From assembly GCF_016918855.1 (NCBI RefSeq), contig NZ_JADKYB010000013.1, positions 62,001-126,000 on the forward strand: DNA of 64,000 bases. Direction: 5' to 3'. Of this stretch, positions 8,216 through 16,171 are shown piece by piece. Source of the DNA: Actinacidiphila acididurans (GTDB lineage Bacteria; Actinomycetota; Actinomycetes; Streptomycetales; Streptomycetaceae). Position 1 is the stretch's first letter, and each line of letters starts with the position of its first letter. A model generated the notes under the pieces. The model saw only the letters and a program-made list of their open reading frames with translations, did no database searches and had not been told where the DNA came from. The translations under genes were made by a program, and so were the position numbers.

Positions 8216-10408
8216 ATGGCCAACCCATCGCCACGACTGACCTTTTCCGACACGCTTGCCGGTTACATCACTTCCTCGGACCCCGCGCGGCGCCGTTTCG
8301 AATTACGGACCGCCGACGGACGGCGGCACACCGTCGAGATCGCCGAGAACGCCGCGGCGCGCATCGTGCGCAACCTCGGCGAGGACTACCGCGACTGCAG
8401 CCACCGCCTGATCGACATGCTCGCCGAGGGCCGCTTCGTCTACGTCTACGCCATCTTCTACGAAGACCCCTCCGGGGTGGTCATCGAGGGCAAGGAGCTG
8501 ACGTTCCCGGAGGAGGATCGCGGCGTCTACGTGTTCGAGGACCCCGACTGGTGGCTGCGGCAGGTGACCGAGGTCGCCGATTTCTACCTGCGCGGCCATT
8601 TCCCCGACGGCAAGTACGACTGGCGGAAGTTCCGCACCAAGCTGACCCTGGCCGGCACCCACCTGCCCGAATTCGGCGGCCAGGACGTGCGGCAGGAGAC
8701 CGACACCATCTCCCGCCTCGTCTACGGCCTGGCGACCGCGTACCTCATGACCGGCAAGGAACGGTTCCTGGAGGCGGCCGAGACCGGCACGGACTATCTG
8801 CGCACCCAGATGAAGATCCACGACGCCGCCGCCGGGATCGCGTACTGGTACCACGGCATCGACATCACCGCGGCCGGCGACCGCAAGGTCCTGGCCTCGG
8901 AATTCGGCGACGACTACGACGCCATCCCCATGTACGAGCAGATATACGCGCTGGCCGGGCCGGTGCAGACCTACCGGGTCACCGGCGACCCGCGGATCGC
9001 CGAGGACCTGGACCAGACGCTGGCCCTGTTCCGCGAGCACTTCGCCGACCCGGTGCACGGCGGGTTCTTCTCCCACCTGGACCCCGTGGCGCTGGACCCC
9101 AAGGCCGACAAGCTGGGCCGCAACCGCGCCCGGAAGAACTGGAACTCCATCGGCGACCACGCCCCGGCGTACCTGATCAACGCCTTCCTGGCCACCGGCC
9201 GCCGCGACCTCGCGGACATGCTGGAGCAGACCGCCGACGCGATCGTGGCGCACTTCCCGGACGAGCCGGACAGCCCGTTCGTCCAGGAGCGATTCCACGA
9301 GGACTGGAGCCCGGACCGGAGCTGGGCCTGGCAGCAGGACCGGGCGGTGGTCGGCCACAACCTGAAGATCGCCTGGAACCTGACCCGGATCGCGGCGCTG
9401 CGGCCCAAGGCCGCGTACGGCGATCTGGCCCGGCGGCTCGCCGAGACGATGCCGGAGGCGGGATCCGACCTGCAGCGCGGCGGCTGGTACGACGTCGTCG
9501 AGCGCACGGCGTCCCACGGCCCGGCCGGGCACCGCTTCGTCTGGCACGACCGCAAGGCCTGGTGGCAGCAGGAGCAGGCGATCCTGGCCTACCTGATCCT
9601 GGCCGGCACCGGCGGCGACCCCGAGCACCTGCGGCAGGCACGGGAGTCCGCGTCCTTCTACAACGCGTTCTTCCTCGACCACGACGACGGCGGCGTCTAC
9701 TACAACGTGCTGGCGTCCGGGCTCCCGTACCTGCTCGGCAACGAGCGCCTCAAGGGCAGCCACGCGATGGCCGGCTACCACTCGGTGGAGCTGTGCTATC
9801 TGGCCGCGGTCTACACCGGACTGCTGCTCGGGCGGCATCCGCTGACGCTGCATTTCAAGCCCACGCCGGACTTCCTGCCCGGACGGCAGCTACGGGTGGC
9901 GCCGGACCTGCTGCCGGCCGGGCAGGTGCGGCTGGACGCGGTATGGGTCGACGACCGGCCCTGGCACGACTACGACCCGGAGGCCATGATCGTCAACCTG
10001 CCGGCCGGCGACCGGCCGACGCGCGTGCGGGTCATGCTGGTGCCCTCGACCATGCGCACGCATCTGACCGGCGACACCGACGGGAAGACCGCGCACGTCC
10101 ACGTGCGCGGCCCGGTGGGGGACGAGGAGCTGGGCCGGTTCCGGCGCGTTCTGGACTCGGCGCTGAGCGGGGATCCCGAGCGGGTCGAGGTGCACCTGGA
10201 GCGGGTGAACGCGATGTGCCGGCAGGCGGTCAACGAGTTGCTGGTGTCCCGTTCCAAGGCGCGGCTCGGCACCGAGTTCGCGATCGCCGGAAGCGCGGCG
10301 CCGCAGGTGGCGCTGGCGCTTGCGGCCACCGACGCCTTCGTGCTCGACCTCGACGTCGTCGAGGTGGGTGCCGCACTGCTGCCGGGTGACCGCGGCCCGA
10401 GCCGGTGA
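8216..10408 (+). CDS. AGE-family sugar epimerase/isomerase fused to a C-terminal STAS-like domain
   Basis: Encodes 730 residues with three parts. Residues about 1-115 form a separate N-terminal domain (DTLAGYITSSDPARRRFELR and DMLAEGRFVYVYAIFYED) that I cannot name. Residues about 150-555 resemble the alpha6/alpha6 barrel of N-acylglucosamine 2-epimerase and related aldose-ketose isomerases, with VVGHNLKIAWNL, WWQQEQAILAYL, GGVYYNV and GSHAMAGYHSVELCYL; the family histidines are kept. Residues about 624-712 read as a STAS/anti-sigma-antagonist-like fold (HVHVRGPVGDEELGRFRRVL). AGE enzymes alone are near 400 residues, so this is an unusual fusion. A relic of its N-terminal domain lies at 28984-29313. 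Substrate unknown. Confidence 0.75.
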   Translation: MANPSPRLTFSDTLAGYITSSDPARRRFELRTADGRRHTVEIAENAAARIVRNLGEDYRDCSHRLIDMLAEGRFVYVYAIFYEDPSGVVIEGKELTFPEEDRGVYVFEDPDWWLRQVTEVADFYLRGHFPDGKYDWRKFRTKLTLAGTHLPEFGGQDVRQETDTISRLVYGLATAYLMTGKERFLEAAETGTDYLRTQMKIHDAAAGIAYWYHGIDITAAGDRKVLASEFGDDYDAIPMYEQIYALAGPVQTYRVTGDPRIAEDLDQTLALFREHFADPVHGGFFSHLDPVALDPKADKLGRNRARKNWNSIGDHAPAYLINAFLATGRRDLADMLEQTADAIVAHFPDEPDSPFVQERFHEDWSPDRSWAWQQDRAVVGHNLKIAWNLTRIAALRPKAAYGDLARRLAETMPEAGSDLQRGGWYDVVERTASHGPAGHRFVWHDRKAWWQQEQAILAYLILAGTGGDPEHLRQARESASFYNAFFLDHDDGGVYYNVLASGLPYLLGNERLKGSHAMAGYHSVELCYLAAVYTGLLLGRHPLTLHFKPTPDFLPGRQLRVAPDLLPAGQVRLDAVWVDDRPWHDYDPEAMIVNLPAGDRPTRVRVMLVPSTMRTHLTGDTDGKTAHVHVRGPVGDEELGRFRRVLDSALSGDPERVEVHLERVNAMCRQAVNELLVSRSKARLGTEFAIAGSAAPQVALALAATDAFVLDLDVVEVGAALLPGDRGPSR

Positions 10409-10416
10409 GCCACCGC

Positions 10417-10464
10417 ACGGCCCGGGCGGCCCGCGCGCCTGAAGCGCCGGGCCGCCCGGGCCGT
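10417..10464. terminator. Strong terminator after the AGE/STAS gene
   Basis: A 17-bp stem (10417-10433 with 10448-10464, sequence core CGGCCCGGGCGGCCCG) ends the plus-strand operon. Confidence 0.85.
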
Positions 10465-10481
10465 CGGCTTCCCGCCTGCGT

Positions 10482-10509
10482 CGGCCCCGATCAGCCCTGA
10501 TCGGGGCCG
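10482..10509. terminator. Second hairpin, between convergent genes
   Basis: CGGCCCCGATCAG (10482-10494) pairs with CTGATCGGGGCCG (10497-10509). With the hairpin just before it, this separates the plus-strand operon from the minus-strand hydrolase gene. Confidence 0.75.
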
Positions 10510-10572
10510 TACGCGTGGCCGGCACGGTGGCCGGGGTCGGTTCGGTCCGGGCTTGCGGCCGACGGCGGCGTT

Positions 10573-11139
10573 TCAGCCGAGCAGCTCCCGGACCAGCCGC
10601 AGCGCCTCGGGCAGTTCCGGGCGCGTCGAGCCGTGGCTCGGGAAGTGGCCGCCGTCGGGCATGAGCAGGACCCGGGCTCCGAGCTTCCCGGCGAAGATCA
10701 TCATGTGCTCGGGGACGCGGGCGCCGGTGACCGGGTCGTCGACGGCGTGCAGCACCCGGGCGCCCCGCACGGCGGCGCGGATGCGCGGCCAGTCGAATCC
10801 CGGAGTGTAGAAGCCCTTGAGGTGCGAATAGCCGAGGTCGCCGGCCATCGAGGCGACCAGGAGCAGGCCGCGGAAGGGGCCGTGGGCCGCGACGTCATGG
10901 TTCTGCAGCAGCCGCAGCAGCGCGACGCCGCCGAGGCTGTGGCCGACCAGGACGGTGTCGGCCGGCGCGGCAGGCAGCGCGGTCTCAATGGTCTTCTGCC
11001 AGCCGTGGGGGTCAGGCTCCGCGGGGAGTGCCGGCACGGCCACCTCGTGCCCGTCGGCGCGAAGCCGCCCGGCGAGCCAGGGATACCAGTTGCCTCCCGG
11101 TGATCCGTTGACGCCGTGGCTGATCAGTACCCCGCCCAT
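10573..11139 (-). CDS. Small alpha/beta hydrolase (RBBP9/YdeN-like)
   Basis: Encodes 188 residues. The nucleophile elbow GHSLGG (about residues 68-73), an aspartate in the VLHAVDDPVTGARVP strand and a C-terminal histidine in GGHFPSHG give a full Ser-Asp-His triad. Size and layout match the RBBP9/YdeN serine hydrolases. The ATG at 11139 follows AGAGGATCGGCC. It is last in the minus-strand block and separated from the VOC gene by a hairpin at 11195-11223, so it may be expressed partly independently. Substrate unknown; an ester or lactone is a reasonable guess. Confidence 0.82.
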   Translation of the reverse strand: MGGVLISHGVNGSPGGNWYPWLAGRLRADGHEVAVPALPAEPDPHGWQKTIETALPAAPADTVLVGHSLGGVALLRLLQNHDVAAHGPFRGLLLVASMAGDLGYSHLKGFYTPGFDWPRIRAAVRGARVLHAVDDPVTGARVPEHMMIFAGKLGARVLLMPDGGHFPSHGSTRPELPEALRLVRELLG

Positions 11140-11194
11140 GGCCGATCCTCTCAATCATGACGATAACGTTGTGTTTTGCTGCAAGATGACACGT

Positions 11195-11223
11195 AACCGG
11201 CCCCGCCGTCGACGGGGCCGGTT
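11195..11223 (-). terminator. Hairpin after the VOC gene
   Basis: AACCGGCCCCG (11195-11205) and CGGGGCCGGTT (11213-11223) form a perfect 11-bp stem just downstream of the minus-strand VOC gene. Confidence 0.75.
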
Positions 11224-11238
11224 CCGTGAATCGCCGGT

Positions 11239-11697
11239 TCAGGACAGCTTCGCCAGTTCGGCGGGGTCCTGATCGCGGTAGCCCTGGCTGACCTCCACGA
11301 CCACACCGTCCGGATCGCTGACCCACACGGTCTTCCAGCCCGGGATGTACTCGTCGAAGCCCGCTGGGCCCAGGGTGATCGGCAACCGGCCGTCGGCGGC
11401 CGCCAGGAAGGCGTCCACGTCGTCCACCTGGAAGGCCAGGTGCCGCGCCAGGCCCGGCTGCCGCGGACCGTCGTCCTTCGCCTCGAAGGCGGCCTCGGCG
11501 TCGGTGCCGAACAGCTCCAGGTAGACATCGCCGCGCCGCAGGAACACGACCCGCCAGCCGTCTCCGGCGACCACCCGGGCCCGGCGGAAGCCGAACCAGT
11601 CGCGGTAGAACGCCTCGGTCGCGTCCTGGTTCCGGCAGTTCAGACCGACGTGCGACCAGCGGACCGTGCGCAGGACCGGGGCATCGGCAGCACTCAT
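11239..11697 (-). CDS. VOC-superfamily (glyoxalase/bleomycin-resistance fold) protein
   Basis: Encodes 152 residues with two beta-alpha-beta-beta-beta modules. Likely metal ligands sit at the positions usual for the family: His in WSHVGLNCRN, Glu in DVYLELFG, His in ARHLAFQVDD and Glu in GVVVEVSQGY. VOC enzymes are metal-dependent isomerases, dioxygenases, lyases or drug-binding proteins. The start is 2 bp after the stop of the upstream NTF2-fold gene, so translation is coupled. It is probably a tailoring enzyme of the cluster; the reaction is not inferable. Confidence 0.82.
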   Translation of the reverse strand: MSAADAPVLRTVRWSHVGLNCRNQDATEAFYRDWFGFRRARVVAGDGWRVVFLRRGDVYLELFGTDAEAAFEAKDDGPRQPGLARHLAFQVDDVDAFLAAADGRLPITLGPAGFDEYIPGWKTVWVSDPDGVVVEVSQGYRDQDPAELAKLS

Positions 11698-11699
11698 GG

Positions 11700-12080
11700 T
11701 CAGGCCCCCTGCGGCTGCTGGATCGGCGCGAACGGCACGCTGTCGTGGAAGTTCGCCATGTACGTGATGCGCCCGTCCTCGATCCGGAAGTAGTTGCACA
11801 CCCCGGCCTCGATGCCGGCGCCGGAGTGGGTCCGGGCTGTGATCGTGGAGATCACCGCCGCCTGCACGCCGTCGATGACCACGTGCACCGGCTTGTTGGC
11901 GAACACGGCGAACGTCTCGGGGAAGCCGCGCATCATCTCGCGCAGCGGCCCGATGCCCTCGACGTGCCCGGCCAGTTGCTCGTCCATCACCAGGTCCTCG
12001 GCGAACAGGTCGCACCAGGCGTCCCAGTCCCCGGCGTTGGCGAGTTCGTAGTAGCGGTCGACGACTTCCTTGATGTGCAT
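11700..12080 (-). CDS. NTF2-fold (SnoaL-like) protein
   Basis: Encodes 126 residues. It has the pattern of a cone-shaped NTF2 domain: N-terminal helix VVDRYYELANAGDWDAW, then FAEDLVMDE and the C-terminal strand block YFRIEDGRITYMANFHDS. SD CGGGAGGATTCCC precedes the ATG. Such proteins are isomerases, cyclases or dehydratases, or catalysis-free binders. It is one of three NTF2-fold genes in this operon. Confidence 0.8.
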   Translation of the reverse strand: MHIKEVVDRYYELANAGDWDAWCDLFAEDLVMDEQLAGHVEGIGPLREMMRGFPETFAVFANKPVHVVIDGVQAAVISTITARTHSGAGIEAGVCNYFRIEDGRITYMANFHDSVPFAPIQQPQGA

Positions 12081-12175
12081 GGGAATCCTCCCGTCTGTAA
12101 AGGGGTCGATCACTGGCATGGATCGCCGGCCCGCATGACCGGCCTGGATGAACGGCATCGGTCACCGAGGGCGGA

Positions 12176-12610
12176 TCACTCGGGGTCGGTCCAGCCCGGC
12201 AGCGGGTAGCCCATCTGCCCCAGCAGGCTCAGCAGGTCGTCGACCGCCCAGCGCTCGGCGAACCGGTCGCCGTCGAACCGCCAGATCTCGTGCGTGTACC
12301 AGCTGAGTTCGGCGCCGGTCGGCTCGATGCCCAGGAAGGTGCCGACATGCCGGCCGGTCAGTTTGATCCGGGTGTAGACCCGGTCGCCGGCACCGACCAC
12401 GTCCTCCGGTTCGGCCCGCATGTCCAGCGCGGTGATGACGGCGGCCAGGTTGCGCCGGTAGACATCCAGGCCGGTCACGTCGACCAGGCCCGGGTGGTGG
12501 TCGGTGAAGTCCGCGGTGAGCACATCGTCGAGGCGCTCGTACTCGCGGCGGTTGAACAGGTCCGCGAAGGCCAGGTACAGCTTCGCTCCGGAGTCGTCGG
12601 ACAGCGCCAT
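12176..12610 (-). CDS. SnoaL-like polyketide-cyclase-fold protein
   Basis: Encodes 144 residues. LYLAFADLFNRREYERLDDV, FTDHHPG and DRVYTRIKLTGRHVGTFLGI are typical of the SnoaL/ester-cyclase branch of NTF2-fold proteins, including the conserved DHHPG turn and the GRH strand; the C-terminal ERWAVDD supplies a usual acidic residue. The ATG at 12610 follows GAGGGGAGCGG. It lies 29 bp after the second GMC gene. With no PKS in the window, its substrate is unlikely to be a polyketide made here. Confidence 0.8.
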   Translation of the reverse strand: MALSDDSGAKLYLAFADLFNRREYERLDDVLTADFTDHHPGLVDVTGLDVYRRNLAAVITALDMRAEPEDVVGAGDRVYTRIKLTGRHVGTFLGIEPTGAELSWYTHEIWRFDGDRFAERWAVDDLLSLLGQMGYPLPGWTDPE

Positions 12611-12639
12611 CGCGCCGCTCCCCTCGTGGTCGGAATGTT

Positions 12640-14199
12640 TCACAACCCGCTGTCCGCGATGACCATGTCGGCCGCCTTCTCGCCGATCATGAGCGTTGCG
12701 GCATTGGTGTTGCCGGCGACGATCCGCGGCATGACGGACGCGTCGGCCACTCGCAGGCCGTCCACGCCGCGCACTCGCAGCCGCGGATCGACCACGGCGT
12801 CCTCGCCCGTGCCCATCCGGCAGGTGCCCACGGGATGCCACAGGGTGCCGGCGTATCCCCGTACGTATGCGATGAGCTCCGCTCGGGTCCGGGCGTGCGG
12901 CCCAGGGGCGATCTCGGCCTTGGCGAAGGGCTCGAACGCCCGGCTCGCCGCAAGCGCGCGGGCCGTCTCCACGCCCTCCAGGAAGGACTCGACATCGGCG
13001 CGGTCGGTCAGATAGCCGGGATCGACCGCCATCCGCTCGGCCGGGTCCCCCGACGTCAGGCGGACCGATCCGGTGCTGCGCGGCTGGGTGATCACCGGGG
13101 CGAAGGTGAAGCCGGGGCCGTCCTGGTCCAGGTCGGGCGGCACGAACTTCAGGCCGCCGAGGTTCATCTGGAGCCCGGGCGGCTCCTCGGCGGCCTGATC
13201 GCCGGTCCTGACGAAGAACCCTGTCTCCGCGATCAGCGTCGCCTCGGCGTCCCGGAACCCGGTGCTGAGGTACGCGACCGGAAGGATCATGTGGTCCTGC
13301 AGGTTCGCGCCGACTGCGGGCAGGTCCGCGACGACGCCGATCCCGTGCCGGCGCAACTGGCCGGCCGGGCCGATGCCGGAGAGCATCAGCAGGTGCGGGG
13401 ACTCGAAGGCACCGGCGCAGACGATGACCTCCCGCTCGGCGCGCGCGTACTCGTACCTGCCGTCCCGCACGTACGCGAGCCCGGTGACCCGCCCGCCGGC
13501 CACCGTCAGCCGGGTCGCCAGGCTCCGGTCCCGGACGGTCAGGTTCGGCAGGTCCAGCGCCGGGTGCAGGTAGGCGGTGGCCGAACTGGACCGGGTCAGG
13601 TCGGGGTTCTTCGTGGACTGGTAGAAGAAGACCGTGTCCTCCTGCTCGGCGGCGTTGTAGTCGAACGCCGCGCCGCCGTCCCGAAGGCCGATTTCGGCGC
13701 CGGCCGCGAACAGCGCCCGGGAGACCGGCGTGGCTTCGGCGTGCGTCAGGACGCTGACCGGACCTTCGGTGCCCCGGTAGTCCGACGCCTGGCCGCGGAA
13801 GGTCTCGGACCGCCGGAAGTACGGCAGTACATCCCGATACCCCCAGCCCTCGTTGCCGAGTGCGGCCCAGCGCTCGAAATCGCGCCGGTTGCCGCGCACA
13901 TGCAGCATCGCGTTGATCGAACTCGACCCGCCCCACACCTTGCCCCGGGCGATCGGCACGACGCGCCCGCCGAGTCCGGGCTGGGGCTCGGTGGCATAGC
14001 CCCAGTCCAGCTCGCCCGGCCCCCACAGCGACAGCACGCCGGACAGCGCCTGGTCGTGGATCTCCGGCCGGAGGTCCGGACCGCCGGCCTCGACCAGCAG
14101 CACCCGCGCCGCGGTGCGCGAGGCCAGCCGGTGCGCGACCACGCTCCCGGCCGATCCCGCGCCGACCACGACGAAGTCGTACCCCTCCTCGGCGGCCAC
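12640..14199 (-). CDS. GMC-family FAD-dependent oxidoreductase (choline dehydrogenase type)
   Basis: Encodes 519 residues from a GTG. The FAD dinucleotide motif FVVVGAGSAGSVVAHRLA is at residues 9-26, and GGSSSINAMLHVRGNRRDFE is the GMC signature 1. The C-terminal active-site block LWHPVGTCRMG carries the catalytic His, and GNTNAATLMIGEKAADMV the partner Asn. The family oxidises primary or secondary alcohols, passing electrons to oxygen or another acceptor. It starts 3 bp after the other GMC gene, so the two are coupled and could act sequentially on one substrate. Confidence 0.9.
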   Translation of the reverse strand: MAAEEGYDFVVVGAGSAGSVVAHRLASRTAARVLLVEAGGPDLRPEIHDQALSGVLSLWGPGELDWGYATEPQPGLGGRVVPIARGKVWGGSSSINAMLHVRGNRRDFERWAALGNEGWGYRDVLPYFRRSETFRGQASDYRGTEGPVSVLTHAEATPVSRALFAAGAEIGLRDGGAAFDYNAAEQEDTVFFYQSTKNPDLTRSSSATAYLHPALDLPNLTVRDRSLATRLTVAGGRVTGLAYVRDGRYEYARAEREVIVCAGAFESPHLLMLSGIGPAGQLRRHGIGVVADLPAVGANLQDHMILPVAYLSTGFRDAEATLIAETGFFVRTGDQAAEEPPGLQMNLGGLKFVPPDLDQDGPGFTFAPVITQPRSTGSVRLTSGDPAERMAVDPGYLTDRADVESFLEGVETARALAASRAFEPFAKAEIAPGPHARTRAELIAYVRGYAGTLWHPVGTCRMGTGEDAVVDPRLRVRGVDGLRVADASVMPRIVAGNTNAATLMIGEKAADMVIADSGL

Positions 14200-14202
14200 G
14201 GC

Positions 14203-15729
14203 TCAGCCCCGCTCGGGCGCGCGGCCGGCGATCAGGTCGGCGGCCCGCTCGGCGATCATCAGCACCGCGCTCTGCGGGTTGCCGCTGGTGACGTCCGGCA
14301 TGACCGAGGCGTCCACCACCCGCAGCCCGTCCACGCCGCGCACCCGCAGCTGCGGGTCCACGACCGCGAGTTCGTCGGTGCCCATCCGGGCCGTGCCCGT
14401 GTAGTGGAAGTACGAGCCCGCGTTCGCCCGTACGTACTCGGTGATCTCGGCCCTGGTCGCCACGCCGGGACCCGGCGTGACCTCCTTGACACCCCACTGG
14501 GCGAAGGCCGCGGTGCCCAGCAGTTCCCGGCCGATCTCGAAGCCGCGCACCAGCCGCTCCAAATCCAGTGGATGCGACAGATAGCGCGGGTCGGCCAGCG
14601 GGGCGTCCGCCGGATCGGCCGAGGCCAGGCGCAAGGTGCCGCGCGAGAGCGGACGCGTCACCCCCGGCAGCATCGTGGCCAGCTTCGGATCCGGAGCCGG
14701 CTGGAACTGGGCCCGGTGGATGAACCCGATCTCCAGGTCCGCCGTCGGCCAGCCGCCGGTGTTGAGGAACAGGCACGCCTCGGCGAGGTTCAGCCGGGGC
14801 TCCGGCGCCGCGCGCTCGGTCATCGCGACCGGCGCGACGACCAGCACGTGGTCGTGCAGGTTCTCGCCGACCCCTGGCAGCGCGACCGCGGTCGGGATCC
14901 CGAACTCGGCCAGGTGCTCGGGCCGGCCGATGCCGGAGAGCATCAGCAGCTTGGGCGACTGGAGGGCGCCGGCGCTCAGGATCACCTCGCGATCGGCGTG
15001 GGCCTGCATGGTCCGGCCGTCCTGCGTGTACTCCACGCCGATCGCGCGGCCACCGGACATCAGCACCCGGGACACCGGCGCTCCGGCGGCCAGCGTCGTG
15101 TTCGGCCGGGCCGTCGCAGGCTCCAGGTACGCCTTGCGCACGCCGTACCGCTTGCCGTCCGCGATGTGCAGGTGATGCCATCCCGCGCCGTTCAGCGTGG
15201 CGTTGAAGTCCGCGGTCTCCGGGTGTCCGAGTTCGACGCAGGCCTCGATGAAACTGCGCGAGAGGGGGTTGCCACCGTGGTCGGCCGGATTGACAACGGG
15301 GACGGGGCCGCCGGTGCCGGCGGACGGGTTGGCGCCGTCGTGCTGGTCCTCGAACCGCTGGAAGTACGGCAGGACGTCCTGCCACGACCAGCCGGGCGCG
15401 CCGTGGTGGGCCCAGCCGTCGAAGTCGGCCGCGGCGCCGCGCACATGGATCATGTGGTAGAGGTTGGTGGACCCGCCGATGCCCTTGCCCGCGGCCAGAT
15501 AGACCTTCCGGCCGTCCAGCGCGGCCTGTTCGGTCGAGAAGTACTGCCAGTCCAGGTCGGTGAAGTGGTGCTCGGCCCAGCGGTACGGGATGTCGACGGT
15601 CTCCGGGATGGACGTGCCGCCGGCTTCCAGCACCAGCACCGTGACGTCGGGGTCCGCGCTCAGCCGGGCGGCCAGCACGCTGCCCGCCGCTCCGGCGCCC
15701 ACCACGATGTAGTCGTAGTTCTCTGTCAT
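14203..15729 (-). CDS. GMC-family FAD-dependent oxidoreductase
   Basis: Encodes 508 residues. The FAD motif YIVVGAGAAGSVLAARLS lies at residues 7-24, and GGSTNLYHMIHVRGAAADFD is the GMC signature. The active-site block is divergent: YFHYTGTARMG keeps the catalytic His but replaces the normal WHP and Cys by FHY and Ala, and GNPQSAVLMIAERAADLI keeps the Asn. It is probably active with a different acceptor or substrate from its neighbour. It is second or third in the minus-strand operon, after an NTF2-fold gene. Confidence 0.88.
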   Translation of the reverse strand: MTENYDYIVVGAGAAGSVLAARLSADPDVTVLVLEAGGTSIPETVDIPYRWAEHHFTDLDWQYFSTEQAALDGRKVYLAAGKGIGGSTNLYHMIHVRGAAADFDGWAHHGAPGWSWQDVLPYFQRFEDQHDGANPSAGTGGPVPVVNPADHGGNPLSRSFIEACVELGHPETADFNATLNGAGWHHLHIADGKRYGVRKAYLEPATARPNTTLAAGAPVSRVLMSGGRAIGVEYTQDGRTMQAHADREVILSAGALQSPKLLMLSGIGRPEHLAEFGIPTAVALPGVGENLHDHVLVVAPVAMTERAAPEPRLNLAEACLFLNTGGWPTADLEIGFIHRAQFQPAPDPKLATMLPGVTRPLSRGTLRLASADPADAPLADPRYLSHPLDLERLVRGFEIGRELLGTAAFAQWGVKEVTPGPGVATRAEITEYVRANAGSYFHYTGTARMGTDELAVVDPQLRVRGVDGLRVVDASVMPDVTSGNPQSAVLMIAERAADLIAGRAPERG

Positions 15730-15760
15730 CCGGGTACTGCCTTCCGGCTCGGACCGGTGC

Positions 15761-16171
15761 TCAGACCGGTATCGGGGTCAGGGTGCCGACCTGGTAGTCG
15801 GCGATGCGCTGCTTGCCGTCGGGGCCGCCGGCGGTGAGCTTCCATGCCTGGTCGACCCGGAAGGCCAGGCGCTCGTCGTCGGCGAGCTGCCGGGCGGTCC
15901 ACACCACGGTCACGGTCACGTCGGTGCCCGACTCGGTCGGCACGGCGAGGAAGCGCTCGATGGTGTGCGTCTGGTCGGTGTAGATCCGGCCGACGGCGGC
16001 GTACCAGTCCTCGACGTCGGCGTGGCTGAGCAGCGTCCCCTCGGGGAAGGCCATGCGCAGGCCGTCGTCGACCACGAAGCCCAGCAGCTGCTCCACCGGT
16101 GCGCGATGGCTCAGGGCGTCGAACCAGTCCTGGGCGAAGGTGCGCAGCGCTGAGGTGTCCGGCTCGGTCAT
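15761..16171 (-). CDS. NTF2-fold (nuclear transport factor 2-like) protein
   Basis: Encodes 136 residues with an N-terminal helix FAQDWFDALSHRAPVEQLL, then strands VVDDGLRMAFPEG, VTVTVVWTARQL and a long C-terminal sheet ending in DYQVGTLTPIPV. Its ATG overlaps the MFS stop (ATGA, 16168-16171), so it is coupled to the exporter gene. The function is not recognisable beyond fold; it may bind or isomerise a cluster intermediate. Confidence 0.75.
   Translation of the reverse strand: MTEPDTSALRTFAQDWFDALSHRAPVEQLLGFVVDDGLRMAFPEGTLLSHADVEDWYAAVGRIYTDQTHTIERFLAVPTESGTDVTVTVVWTARQLADDERLAFRVDQAWKLTAGGPDGKQRIADYQVGTLTPIPV

Noticed and set aside
12176-15385. Open frame of more than 1,000 codons on the minus strand across the GMC genes
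   Set aside because: Arg/Pro/Gly-rich shadow of the GMC genes in another frame; only its last 144 codons (SnoaL-like, 12176-12610) are a real gene.
12835-15837. 1,000-codon plus-strand frame antisense to the GMC genes
   Set aside because: Composition is typical of antisense frames in very GC-rich coding DNA and no domain is recognisable.
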